In this document: piece after piece, positions 20,005 through 30,212 of the stretch
How the letters are laid out: the number at the start of each line of letters is the position of its first letter
How positions within the stretch are numbered: the stretch's first letter is position 1
NCBI GenBank assembly: GCA_963748485.1
Contig: CAVVJF010000019.1
Span: 835,092-899,091 of the forward strand
Reading direction: 5' to 3'
Origin: DASRWT01 sp963748485
GTDB lineage: Bacteria > Methylomirabilota > Methylomirabilia > Rokubacteriales > CSP1-6
Length of the DNA stretch: 64,000 nt
Notes under the pieces: model-generated
The model's database searches: none
Told to the model about the DNA's origin: nothing
The model's input: only the letters and a program-made list of their open reading frames with translations
Made by a program: the position numbers and the translations under genes

Positions 20005-20972
20005 GTGCCGGACAAGCCGCTCGTCTCGGTGATCATCCCGTGCCACAACGATGGCCAGTATCTCGCCATCGCGATCAACTCGGTCCTGAGCCAGCAAGGG
20101 GACATTCCGACGTTCGAGATCGTCGTGGTCAACGACCACTCCACCGACCCTGAGACCGCCCGCGTGCTTCAGAAATGGGAGCGGGCGGACTCCTCGCGTC
20201 CGCGTCCTCGACAACCCCGGCAACGCGGGGTCTCCGCCGCACGCAATCACGGGATCCGCGCCGCGCACGGCGAATGGATCGCCTTCCTCGACGCGGACGA
20301 CGCCTGGACGCCGGAGAGCCTGGCCACCCGGTTGAAGGCCTTCGAGCAGGCGCCGGGCGCCTTCTGCGTGTCGAGCGACTACGTCCACGTCTATGACGAT
20401 GGACGCTGCGAGGAGCGGGGGACTATCGAAGCCACGCGGCGTGACGACGAGGGGTGGGGCCCCCTGCTTCGCCCCGCGTTCGCGACCAACGCGGCCGTGC
20501 GCATCCCCGATGGGCTCGACCTGATGCTGTCGAATCGAACGATCATCCTGACCAGCTCGGTCATCGCACACCGCTCGCTGTTCGGGAAGGCGGGAGAGTT
20601 CGATGAGCGTCTTCGCGCGGCGAGGACACGCATCTCTGGTTTCGATTCGCCCTGTATTCCGACTGGGTGTTTGTGCCGTCGTCCCTGGTGCGGTACGCGT
20701 TCCGGAGCGGAAGCCTAACCCGGAAATGGGACGCCCGGACGGAGTTCCGGACCACGTTGTGGGAGCTGCTGCTCCAGGATCCGCGGTTCAGTCAGCCGCG
20801 TCACCGGCGGCTGTTCCGCGCGCGGATCGCGAAGAGCTGTCACCGCATCGTCAGTGAAGCGAGGCGGCGCCGCCAGCCCGTGCTGGCGCTCCGAGCCGCG
20901 TTGAAGGGGGTGTCGTACAACCCCTTCAGGTGGGCCTCATGGCGCGATCTTTTCTGCGCCCCCCTGCCGTAG
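20005..20972 (+). pseudogene. Glycosyltransferase family 2, frameshifted
   Basis: GTG 20005 begins VPDKPLVSVIIPCHNDGQYL, the GT2 (GT-A fold) nucleotide-sugar-binding start, with VVNDHSTD and the DxD-type FLDADDAW. Two compensating shifts around 20190-20232 garble the segment that should read VRVLDNPGNAGVSAARN; one lies in a G run. A third near 20620 moves to WFRFALYSDWVFVPSSLVRYAFR, ending at 20972. It would be about 322 residues. The G-run indel points to sequence error. Confidence 0.72.
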
Positions 20973-20976
20973 GGGG

Positions 20977-22633
20977 CTAGTGCCCGCCACCTGCCCGCAC
21001 CCAGCCGCCGTGGACGGGATGGTGCGAGCAGAGGAACTCGACGAAGGCCGGACGCCCCTTGGCGTTCTCGTCGAAGGCGCGCCTGAGGGCGGGGATGATC
21101 TCCGCGGGCTGGCTCACGTCCTCGGCATGGAAGCCCACCGCCCGCGCCATGTTCGCCATGCAGGCGGACTCGTGATCCGAGACCTTCCAAGTGTACGGGT
21201 CGTGCCCGGCGCCCCAGAATCCCGGGCCATAGCCTGAGTAGCCGCCGTTGTTGATGTGGATGGTCGTGATGCCGATCTTGTAGCGCGCCACCGCCTCGAA
21301 GTTGCCCATCATGTAGCAGACACCGGCGTCCCCGGTGACGTGCACGCACTGGCGGCCGGATAGGCGAGCTTGGCCGCCACCGCGCCGGCGAGGCTGAAGC
21401 CCAGCGTGGAGACATTGCCCCAGCCGAGATAGCCGCGGGGGATCTGCGTCTCGTAGACGGTGCTGGTCTGATCTCGGGTATTGCCCGAGTCGGCGGTGAC
21501 GAACGAATTCTTGGGATCCAGCACTTTCATGAGATCGCCGAAGACGCGATAGGGGTTGATGGGCGTCTCCGTCTGACTCCATCCAGGGGCGGAACTTCGC
21601 GAGGAAGGCGCCTTGGCGTCTTGACCTCCTCGAGCACCGCCGGGTTCTTCCGCCCGCCCCGCGCCGAGATCTCCCGGACGAGGGCGGCGAGGGTGAGCTT
21701 GGCGTCGCCGATCACCGCGTGTCTCGTCTCGTAGGAGCGGTTGATGTCGAGCATGTCCACGTTGCACTGCACGATGGTCTTCTTGTCGGCGTCGGGGATG
21801 GCGTGGCTGAAGCGGTTGGGGAACAGGCTCGCCCCCACCGAGAAGAGCACGTCGGCCTTCCGGAGGAAGTGCTCGGCGTGCGAGCCGCGCACGCCCACCG
21901 AGAGCGGATGGTTCTCGGGGAAGGCGCCCTTGGCTTTCAGAGTGGTGAGCACGGGCACCTGCGCGAGCTCCGCCAGCTCCCGCAGCTCGGCGGTGGCGTC
22001 GGCGTAGAGCACGCCCTCGCCCACGAAGAGCAGGGGATGCTTGGCGTCCAGCAGCACGCGCGCCGCGCTCCGCACGTCGTCGGGATCGGGGCCGGAGCGC
22101 CAGCCCTTCACCGGTGTGTACGGATGCTCGGCGTCGTCGTATTCGCCCAGATCGCGCGGCACCAGGAGCAGCACCGGCCCCGGCCGTCCCGAGCGGAGAT
22201 GGGTGAAGGCGCGGCGCAGGTAGTCGGGGATGAGCTCGGCCCGATCCACCTCGCCCACCCACTTCGTCACCGAGCGGAATGCCTCGGGCATGTCGAAGTG
22301 GGTATGCCGGCTCGCGCCCCGCCCCAGCCCCTCCGCCATGACGAGCAGCGGTGAGGAATCCTCCCAGGCCTGAGCGATGGCGCCGAACGCCATCTGGAGG
22401 CCGGCGGCATTGAGGCTGGCCATCACCGTGCAGACGCCGATCTGCTTGCCGCAGGTCACCCGCGAGAAGGCGTCGGCCACCGCGACGGCGAAGCGCTCCT
22501 CGCCCATCATCAGGATGGGCACGCCCTCCTCGCCGAGGGCGTTGTTCACGTTGCTGGTGGGATAGCAGGAGACCCAGGGGATGCCTTCGGCCTTGAGGAT
22601 GCGCGCGAGCCCGTTTTCCGCCTTGATTTTCAT
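20977..22633 (-). pseudogene. Thiamine-diphosphate enzyme (acetolactate synthase/decarboxylase-like), frameshifted
   Basis: From ATG 22633 (MKIKAENGLARILKAEGI) the PYR domain carries GEERFAVAVADAFSR with the TPP-activating Glu. The middle domain follows. The frame breaks around 21590-21630 and again near 21365. The PP domain then shows GDAGVCYMMGNFEAVARYK and NNGGYSGYG, the GD-x(n)-NN cofactor motif, ending at 20977. About 550 residues in total, normal for this superfamily. The specific reaction is not deducible. A second, intact TPP enzyme lies at 37118-38848. Confidence 0.78.
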
Positions 22634-22722
22634 GGATGGCCTCCGGAAGGCCGGTATAGCACCCGGCGCATCCGCACACAAGTCGCGGGATCCCGCGCGC
22701 CGGCGGGTAGAATCGGGTCACC

Positions 22723-24414
22723 GTGCCTTCGCCGCCGGGCCCATCGCGCCGCCGCGTCACGATCATGGGGGCGATGTCGCTGATGGTCGCGGACCGTGGC
22801 TTTCGCTCTGGCGAGCCATCTCTCGCGCGTGGCTTTCCGACGACGGCTTCATCTCTTTCCGCTACGCGGAGCAGCTCGTGGCCGGCCACGGGCTCGTCTA
22901 CAACATGGGCGAGCGCGTGGAGGGTTATACGAATCTCCTGTGGACCCTGCTGATCGCGGCGGCCATGGCGCTCGGCATCCCGCCGGAAACCTCGTCCAAA
23001 GTGCTCGGCATCGCAGCCTGGCTGGCGCTGGTTGCCGTGCTCGCGCGGCGGAGCTGGCGGCCCGCGAGGCCGCGGCCGTTCGTGCCGCTCGCCGCCGCTC
23101 TCGTGCTGCTCATGGAGGACTACCAGACCTGGGCCACCGGCGGCCTCGAGACCAGCCTGTTCACGCTCCTCGTGGTGGCGGGGCTGCTGCTCGCCACCCG
23201 CGCGAACGCCGGCGTCCGCGGGCTCGTTCTCGCCGCCGTGGTGCTCGCCGCCGCTGTTGCCACGCGCCCGGACGGTGCGATCTTCGCGGCGGTCGCGGTC
23301 GTGGCCACGTGCTGGGCGCAGGCCGGCGCGATGCCGCCACCGCCTGGCCCTCGTCGCGGCCATCGTGATCCCGCTCGGACTCGCGGGCATGGCGCTCGTC
23401 GCGTGGAAGCTCGTGTACTACGGCGACCTCTTCCCCACCGCGTTCTACTCCAAGTCTGCCCTCGATCCCTATCTCGGCCAGGGCTGGTACTACATCTTCC
23501 TGTTCCTCGCGAAGAACTGGTTCATCGCCCCCTGGCGCTCCTCTCCCGCGTGGTGGTCCGGCCGGACGGCCCTTCTCGCGCGCGCCATGTCGTGCTTCTC
23601 CTCGCCGGCGGGTTGTTTCTGGCTTGCGTGGCGCACAGCGGCGGTGACTTCATGTTCGCACGCCGCGTGTTGCCTGCCATGCCGCTGCTCTTTATCGTCC
23701 TCGAGGACTGGTTGGCCGCGCTGCCCGGACGGCTTCTGCCCGCCACCGCCGTGGTACTGGTCGCCGTGGGAATCGCCGTGCCGTATCCGCTCTATGCGCG
23801 GCCGGGTGAGCGCCTCAGCGGCATCGCCGACGAGCCCGCCTTCTATCCGCCGGCGCTCATGGAGGCGCGCCGCGTGCAGGCTCTCGTCGCCGCGCAGGCG
23901 CTCGCGGGCCTGCCGGTGCGCGCGGCCTACGAGGGCGGCATGTGCGTGTTCGGCTACTACAGCCGGCTGCCGTATCTGGCGGAGATGACCGGACTCACCC
24001 AGTACTCCCTGGCGAAGACGCCGCTGGTGTCGCGTGGGCATGTCGGGCACGAGAAGACGGCGAGCGATGAGTGGCTCACAGAGAACAACATCCACTTCGT
24101 GTTCTCGCAGGTTCCGCCGCCCGTCTCCCGCGGCGGGCCTCTCCGCGTCGACGAGATCGCCTTCGGCGATGCCCTCAAGGCGCGGATCTGGATCTACGAC
24201 GAGGCCATCATGGCGGCTGCGCACGAATCCACGCGTTACGTTCACGCCCATCGAGACCACGCTGCGCGAAGCGCAGCGCCATATCGCCGCCGCGTCCTAC
24301 GAGGAGGGTCGGCGCGTCTACGCGGTGCTCGAACGGTATTACTTCCGCGGGGCGGGGCCGGCAAAGCGGCCGCTCGCCGAGGCGCTGCGTCGTCAGGTCG
24401 AGGCCCGCCGCTAG
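22723..24414 (+). pseudogene. Multi-spanning membrane glycosyltransferase (arabinofuranosyltransferase-like), frameshifted
   Basis: After a short leader and a shift near 22800, SDDGFISFRYAEQLVAGHGLVYN and GERVEGYTN give the GT-C-type signature seen in AftB-like transferases. Many membrane segments follow, spread over frames with breaks near 23350, 23550 and 24230, to RRVYAVLERYYFRG and a stop at 24414. It would be about 560 residues and likely uses a polyprenyl-phosphate sugar donor at the membrane. The acceptor is unknown. Confidence 0.65.
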
Positions 24415-24439
24415 CCACGCGCAGGGTAGAATCGTCCCC

Positions 24440-25187
24440 ATGCCCAACGACACCGACCCCAAGCTCGAGATCGTGACCGAGGTGCCGGATCGTGCGATGG
24501 TGATCTTCGCCCATCCCGACGACGCCGAGATCGGCTCCGGCGGCGTGATCGCCCGCTGGATCGCCGCCGGCTGCGAAGTGGCCTACGTGCTCTGCACCAA
24601 CGGCCAGGCGGGCACCGCCGACCGGGAGCTGTCCCCCGCCGAGCTGATCCGGCGCCGCGCGGACGAGCAGCGCGCTGCCGCCGACTTCATGGGGGTGCGC
24701 GCACGTGGAGATGCTGGGCTATCCGGACGGCGAGCTCGAGGACACCCGCGCCTTCCTGGGCGACGTGGTGCGCGCCATCCGCCGCCACCGGCCCCATACC
24801 GTCTTCGTCCACGACCCGTACCGGATGCAGGGCTTCCAGCACCGCGACCACCGCAAGGCGGGCATCGTGGCCACCGACGCCGTGTATCCGTACGCGCGCG
24901 ACCATCTGCACTTCGCGGAGCACATCACCGGCGAGGGGCTGGAGCCCCACAAGGTGCGCGAGCTCTGGTACTGGGGAGCGGACCAGCCCAATGTCATCGT
25001 CGACGTGACCGGACACGTCGATCACCAGATCGCCGCCGTCATCCGCCATCAGAGCCAGGTGCCGGGGTTCAACGTGCCGGAGGGCACCTCCATGGGCGAG
25101 CGGCTCAAGAAGCATGCCGCCGAGCTGGCCGCCGGCTATGGCTTCGAGTACGGCGCGGTGTTCCGGCGCCTCGTCGCGCGGCGGTAG
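24440..25187 (+). pseudogene. PIG-L family deacetylase with one frameshift
   Basis: ATG 24440. VIFAHPDDAEIGSGGVIARW carries the zinc-binding AHPDDAE motif of LmbE/PIG-L N-acetyl-sugar deacetylases. An apparent extra base near 24698 (GCGCGCACGTGGAG) shifts the frame; the next frame gives VEMLGYPDGELEDTRAFLGDVVRAI, then VHDPYRMQGFQHRDHRKAG, which supplies the third metal-binding histidine region. The stop is at 25187, about 248 residues. It follows the membrane glycosyltransferase by 26 bases, consistent with glycoconjugate work. Confidence 0.78.
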
Positions 25188-25203
25188 CCCCATTCACGCC
25201 GGG

Positions 25204-26811
25204 GTGATCGCGGCGCTCGCGCTGTCCGCGCTGCTGCTCCCCGCGGCCGCCGGCGCGCAGGCGCCCATCCCCCTCGAGCTGCGCTTCGACGGCCAGCCCG
25301 CCGACATCAAGGCGCCGCCGGACTTCTCCTGCTACGACTACACCCGCAACCGGTGGGCAGGCTGTCGCGTGGAGCGCACGCCCATACCGGGAACGTTCAC
25401 GCTGCAGCCGCTGGAGGCCGGCAAGTACCGGATGCACGTCAGCGTGGACGAGAATCCCGCCAATCCCCGCCGCCACCCGGGCGACTACGAGGCGCAGCAC
25501 CTCTTCGAGGTGACGGCCACGGGCCCCGAGCGGGTGACGGTGGACCTGGCCCGGCTCATTCACCTGACGCTCCCCGGCGACAATGCCCGCCCCCTCGAGG
25601 GCATGCTCACGAGCTGTGTAACGCAGCCCACCTTCGTGACCCCGCTCCATTCCTGGGGCCCCCGCGCGACCATGGACTTCGCGTGGGATCCCGTCCTCGC
25701 GGGCGCCGAATACCGCTATCGGCTGGTCGCCCGGGCTTGCGGCCAGCCGGGGGCGGACCGCGAGATCGTGAGCGCGACCACCGCGGACGGCGGTCGCCAC
25801 GCTCGCGCTCCGCCGTCCGACGAGGGCCAGCAGTACGTCTTTCGCGTGGAGGCCTGGAAGGACGGACGGCTCATCGGCGACCTCTACACCCACGACGGCG
25901 GCGCGCACTCGTGGAACTATCGCTTCCAGATTCGCAACGGGAGCCTGCCGCGCTGGGTCTACTTCGCCGCCGCCGGCGCCGCCGCGCTGCTCCTCCTGGG
26001 CGCCTACCGCGTCGTCGATGTCGCCGACCCGGCCCGCCGCCGCCGGCGCATCGGCCTGCTGCTCGGCGTGCTTATCGTCCTGGTCGGGCTCGGCGCGGCG
26101 AGTGTCGTCGGCTACCTCCACCTCCGGTCCGTGGAGCGCGAGCGCGCCCAGGCCGCGCGCGCGGCGGCCGAGGCCGCCCGGCAGGCCCGGCAGCGCGAGC
26201 TCGCGGCCGTGTTCGTCGCGGTGGCACCGCGACCCGAGTGGTGGGATCGAGTGGACACTCCGTATCACATCGCCACCGTGGGCGATCTCCTCGCCGCCTG
26301 GCAAGGGTATCCGCGTGGCGAGCTCGGCGACCGGCAGTTCTTCAAGGCCGCCTACCAGGGCATCGTGGACCATCCCGACGACGAGCATCTGGCCGCCTCC
26401 GCCATCATGCTGCTGGATCACGTCGCGGGCGACTACCCGCAGCGCCTCGAGCTCGCGCGCTATGGCTACGAGCGCTACTTCCAGCACCGGAGCCGCACCG
26501 ACAACTGCGCGAACTGCATGGTCGGCGACACCACCCAGGCGCTGACGGTGAACCTGAGCCGGATCTACTCGGCGGCGGGCCGTCACGACGACGCCGTCCT
26601 CGTGTGCCAGCGGCTCCTCGACGAGCGGCGCGCGGACGTGAGCCCCTACAAGCTGGCCGAGACCTGGAATCAGATGGCCTGGGCGCACTGGCACCGGGGC
26701 GACCACGCTCGGGCCCTCGCGGTCGTCCGCGAGGGGCTGGATCGCTATGGCGAGACCGTGCGCGGCGACGAGCTGCGCCGCACCCTTGCGACCTTTGAGC
26801 GGGGGCGATGA
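25204..26811 (+). CDS. Membrane protein with exported N-terminal part and TPR-like C-terminus
   Basis: About 535 residues from GTG 25204, which starts a signal sequence (VIAALALSALLLPAAAGAQA). The frame is open upstream inside the PIG-L gene, so the start is uncertain. The exported part contains beta-rich, fibronectin-like segments (YRYRLVARACGQPGADREIV). Two membrane segments (WVYFAAAGAAALLLLGAY and IGLLLGVLIVLVGLGAA) are joined by a basic loop. A coiled, Arg/Ala-rich stretch then leads to helical repeats with paired Trp/Tyr typical of TPRs, plus CANC. The function is unknown. Confidence 0.7.
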   Translation: MIAALALSALLLPAAAGAQAPIPLELRFDGQPADIKAPPDFSCYDYTRNRWAGCRVERTPIPGTFTLQPLEAGKYRMHVSVDENPANPRRHPGDYEAQHLFEVTATGPERVTVDLARLIHLTLPGDNARPLEGMLTSCVTQPTFVTPLHSWGPRATMDFAWDPVLAGAEYRYRLVARACGQPGADREIVSATTADGGRHARAPPSDEGQQYVFRVEAWKDGRLIGDLYTHDGGAHSWNYRFQIRNGSLPRWVYFAAAGAAALLLLGAYRVVDVADPARRRRRIGLLLGVLIVLVGLGAASVVGYLHLRSVERERAQAARAAAEAARQARQRELAAVFVAVAPRPEWWDRVDTPYHIATVGDLLAAWQGYPRGELGDRQFFKAAYQGIVDHPDDEHLAASAIMLLDHVAGDYPQRLELARYGYERYFQHRSRTDNCANCMVGDTTQALTVNLSRIYSAAGRHDDAVLVCQRLLDERRADVSPYKLAETWNQMAWAHWHRGDHARALAVVREGLDRYGETVRGDELRRTLATFERGR

Positions 26812-26919
26812 GGGGCTCGAAGGAGCGATGAGGGGCGCCCGGGAGCGGTAGCGGCGCGCGCTCAGGCCTGCTATGCTCCTCCTCGGAGCCTATACCCCTC
26901 ACAGGAGGCATCGAGCCCG

Positions 26920-27840
26920 ATGGCCGACTTCAAGATCTGGATGAATGGCAAGCTCGTCCCCCAGGCGGAGGCCGTCCTCCCCGTGAACACCGCGGCGGTC
27001 TTCTACGCCACCAACGTCTTCGAGGGGCTCCGGGCTTACTGGAACGCCGCCGACGGCGAGCTCTATGCCTTCCGGCTCGCCGAGCACTTCGCCCGGCTGC
27101 GCGAGTCGATGAAGATGATGCGCTTCACCGTTCCTTATTCGGACATGGACCTCTACGACGCCGTTCGCGAGGTGCTGCGGGGCAACGAGGTGCAGGAAGA
27201 CGTGCACATGCACCTGGTCGCCTACGTGAGTGGCGCCGGGCTGGACTCGACCTCCCCGACGGGGCTCTACATCAACCCGCGGCGGCGCGGCCGCATCATC
27301 GAGGGCGCCGGGCTCCGCTGCTGCGTGACCTCCTGGCAGCGCACGTCCGACAACGCCATTCCCATCCGGCTCAAGTCGGGCTCCAACTATCAGAACGGTC
27401 GGCTCGCGACGCTGCAGGCCAAGGCCGACGGCTACGACGCGCCGATCTTCCTGAATCAGGGCGGCACCGTCGCCGAGGGCTCGGGCGCGACGTTCTTCAT
27501 GGTTCGCCGCGGCCAGCTCGTGACGCCGCCCCTGACCAGCGACATCCTGGAGTCCATCACGCGCTCCACCCTCATCGAGTCGGTGGCGCCCGCCCTGGGC
27601 ATCGAGGTCGTTGAGCGGCACATCGCGCGCACCGAGCTCTACGTGGCCGACGAGGCATTCTTCTGCGGCAGCGGCTACGAGATCACGCCGATCCTCTCCG
27701 TCGACCGCTTCAATCTCGGCGGGGGCGGGGTGGGGCCGATCACGCAGCGCCTGCTCACGACCTACATGGACGTGGTGCGCGGCGTGGACAAACGCTTCCC
27801 GGAGTGGCGCACGCCGGTCTACAAGCCTGTCGCGGTCTAG
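26920..27840 (+). CDS. ilvE: Branched-chain amino acid aminotransferase (class IV)
   Basis: 306 residues, fold-type IV PLP enzyme. NTAAVFYATNVFEGLRAY is the family N-terminal motif, and the PLP lysine is in IRLKSGSNYQNGRLA, matching the K-x-G-x-NY pattern. VAEGSGATFF forms part of the phosphate/substrate site. It interconverts Leu, Ile and Val with their 2-oxo acids using 2-oxoglutarate. AGGAGG lies 13 bases before the ATG. It converges on an isopropylmalate/isocitrate dehydrogenase-like gene. D-amino-acid aminotransferase is a less likely alternative. Confidence 0.88.
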   Translation: MADFKIWMNGKLVPQAEAVLPVNTAAVFYATNVFEGLRAYWNAADGELYAFRLAEHFARLRESMKMMRFTVPYSDMDLYDAVREVLRGNEVQEDVHMHLVAYVSGAGLDSTSPTGLYINPRRRGRIIEGAGLRCCVTSWQRTSDNAIPIRLKSGSNYQNGRLATLQAKADGYDAPIFLNQGGTVAEGSGATFFMVRRGQLVTPPLTSDILESITRSTLIESVAPALGIEVVERHIARTELYVADEAFFCGSGYEITPILSVDRFNLGGGGVGPITQRLLTTYMDVVRGVDKRFPEWRTPVYKPVAV

Positions 27841-27888
27841 CCCCTCACCCTACCCGCTCCCCGCTGGGGGAGAGGGTAGGGTGAGGGG
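27841..27888. terminator. Bidirectional hairpin terminator, REP-like
   Basis: CCCCTCACCCTACCC (27841-27855) pairs perfectly with GGGTAGGGTGAGGGG (27874-27888), and the inner CTCCCC/GGGGAG adds six pairs around loop GCTG. It lies exactly between two convergent genes. The C/G-rich CCCTCACCC style resembles dispersed intergenic repeats found in many genomes. Confidence 0.75.
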
Positions 27889-27889
27889 G

Positions 27890-28967
27890 CTACTGATTCC
27901 GGTACGCCCCCAGCACCGCCGCCGTCATCGCCTTCGTCGTCGCCGCCCCGCCCTGATCCGGGGTGAGACTCGTTCCCGTCCCCGTACACGCGCGCGACCG
28001 CCGCGTCGAGCCGCGCCGCCTCCGTGGCGAGCCCCAGATGGTCGAGCAGCAGCACGCACGACAGGAAGGTCGCGGTGGGGTTGGCGATGCCGCGCCCCGC
28101 GATGTCCGGCGCCGAGCCGTGCACGGACTCGAAGTAGGCCCAGCCGCCGTCGCCGTGGTTGGCGGAGGCCGCCACGCCGAGCCCGCCCGCCACTTCCGCC
28201 GCCACGTCGGAGAGGATGTCGCCGTACTGGTTCATGCACACGAGCACGTCGAACGAGCGGGGGAAGCGGATCAGCCGCCGCGCGGCGTCGTCCACATGGA
28301 AGTGCTCGAAGGTGAGGTCGGGGCAGCCGCCCACCACTTCTTCCACCGTGTGATGGAACAGCGCGTCCGACTGCCGGAGCACGTTGGACTTGGTGGCGCA
28401 CGCCACGACGCCGGGATGTCCCCGCGCCTTGCGCTTCCGCGCCACCTCGCAGGCGAAGCGCGCGATGCGCTCGGCGCCCCGGCGCGTCACCACCTTCACC
28501 GCGTACCGGCCCTCGCCGTAGCCGTCGAGCCCGCGCCCCAGCCGGTCGCGCGAGCCCGGGAGCGCGCGCTTGAGCTCGGCGAGGTCACCCTCGCGGCCGG
28601 GATAGATGCCTTCCGAGTTCTCGCGGATCACCACGAGGTCGATCCCCTCGGCGTCGGCGAGCGGCGAGCGCATGCCCCGGTAGAACTTCGCCGGGCGCAC
28701 GCCGCCCCAGGCCTCCATCTCCCATCGGAGCCACGCCACCACGCCCGACGTCGAAGGACCGGCAGCGCCGAACAGCACCGCGTCGGCCGCGCGGGCGGCG
28801 CTGCGCGTCGACTCGGGGAGAGCTCCGCCCGCCGCCGGTCCTCCCGGCTCGTGCTGCGGCGGGGTGAGGATCTTCACGGGCATGCCGGCGGCCGTCATCA
28901 GCTCGCAGGCGGCGTCCACGACTTCGATGCCGATGCCTTCTCCGGGGAGCGCGACGATGGTCTTCAT
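27890..28967 (-). CDS. Isocitrate/isopropylmalate dehydrogenase family protein (3' frameshift)
   Basis: ATG 28967, MKTIVALPGEGIGIEVVDAA. Substrate and NAD motifs include IRENSEGIYPGREG, NVLRQSDALFH, NQYGDILSDVAAEVAGGLGVA and ESVHGSAPDIAGRGIANPTA. It is a metal-dependent beta-decarboxylating dehydrogenase; the specific substrate is open, with tartrate dehydrogenase-like also possible. The frame as written drifts into low-complexity sequence after VYGDG. Removing one A near 27981 restores a family-like C-terminus (TSLTPDQGGAATTKAM, ending AYRNQ) with a stop at 27890, just before the terminator hairpin. I take that as the true end. Confidence 0.83.
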
Positions 28968-28994
28968 GGCCGGATGGTACACTAGCCGCCGCCC

Positions 28995-30212
28995 ATGAAT
29001 CCCTCCGCACGCGCGGCGGGCGCGCCGCTTTCCGTGGCCGTCATCGGCGGCGGCATCGGCGGTCTCGCCGCCGCCCTCGCGCTGCGGGCGGCGGGCCTCG
29101 ACGCGCAGGTCTTCGAGCAGGCGCCGGCGCTCGCGGAAGTCGGCGCGGGCATTCAAATCAGCCCAAATGCCTCGCGTCTCCTGCGCCGGCTCGGTCTCGC
29201 CGACGCGCTGGAGCGGCGCGGAGTCCGGCCCGTCGCCGTCCATCAGCGGCGCTGGCAGGACGGCCGCACGCTGCAGCGCGCGCCCCTCGGCGACGCGGTG
29301 GAGGCGGCGTTCGGCGCGCCCTACTACCACTTCCACCGGGCGGACCTGCTCGAGGCGCTCGCCGGCGCGCTCCCGCCCGAGGTGATCCATCTCGGCCACC
29401 GGCTGACGGGCGTCGTCGATCGCGGCGACCGGGTCGAGGCCGCCTTCGACAACGGCGCGCGGGTCGCCGCGGACGCCCTCGTCGGGGCCGACGGCATCCA
29501 CTCGACCGTGCGCGCGGCTCTTTTCGGTCCCGAGCGCCCCCGCTTCACCGGGTGCATCGCCTATCGGGGCCTGGTCCCTGCGGAGCGTCTCGCCCATCTC
29601 GGCCTGGAGGTCGTGTCGAGCAACTGGATGGGGCCGGGCGGCCACTTCGTCCACTACTTCGTCACCGGCGGCCGCCTCGTCAACTTCGTGGCCGTCAACG
29701 AGCGCGAGACCTGGACGCGGGAGTCCTGGACCGACCGCGGGCGAGTCGCCGACGCGCTCGCCGCGTTCGATGGGTGGCATCCGCAGGTGCGCGCCATCAT
29801 CGGCGCGGTGGACGAGACCTTCATCTGGGCGCTCTTCGACCGGCTGCCGCTCGAGCGCTGGTCGGTGGGTCGGGTGACGCTGCTCGGGGACGCCTGCCAC
29901 GCCATGCTGCCGTTCATGGCGCAGGGCGCGGCGCAGGCCATCGAGGACGGCGCCTCCCTCGCCGCGTGCCTCGTCGAGGGGGGCGCCGGCGATGTCGCCG
30001 CCGCGCTCCGGCGCTACGAAGCGCTGCGCCAGCCGCGCGCCACCCGGCTGCAGGAGCTCTCGCGCGCCAACAAGACGCGCTTCCACCTGCCCGACGGCCC
30101 CGCGCAGGAGGCGCGCGACGCGGAGATGGCCACGCGAGGCGATCGGGCCCTTCCCGCCATCGGCTGGCTCTATGCCCACGACGCCTCCACGCTCGAGGTG
30201 GCGGCGCCGTGA
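28995..30212 (+). CDS. FAD-dependent monooxygenase (salicylate hydroxylase-like)
   Basis: 405 residues, group A flavoprotein. AVIGGGIGGLAAALALRAAG at the N-terminus is the FAD GxGxxG fold. ALVGADGIHSTVR is the DG motif for FAD and NAD(P)H, and GRVTLLGDACHAMLPFMAQGA is the GD flavin-binding motif. It would hydroxylate an aromatic acid using NAD(P)H and O2. It is divergent from the dehydrogenase (27 bases between starts), so they likely share a regulatory region. Its stop overlaps the next gene's GTG start. Confidence 0.9.
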   Translation: MNPSARAAGAPLSVAVIGGGIGGLAAALALRAAGLDAQVFEQAPALAEVGAGIQISPNASRLLRRLGLADALERRGVRPVAVHQRRWQDGRTLQRAPLGDAVEAAFGAPYYHFHRADLLEALAGALPPEVIHLGHRLTGVVDRGDRVEAAFDNGARVAADALVGADGIHSTVRAALFGPERPRFTGCIAYRGLVPAERLAHLGLEVVSSNWMGPGGHFVHYFVTGGRLVNFVAVNERETWTRESWTDRGRVADALAAFDGWHPQVRAIIGAVDETFIWALFDRLPLERWSVGRVTLLGDACHAMLPFMAQGAAQAIEDGASLAACLVEGGAGDVAAALRRYEALRQPRATRLQELSRANKTRFHLPDGPAQEARDAEMATRGDRALPAIGWLYAHDASTLEVAAP

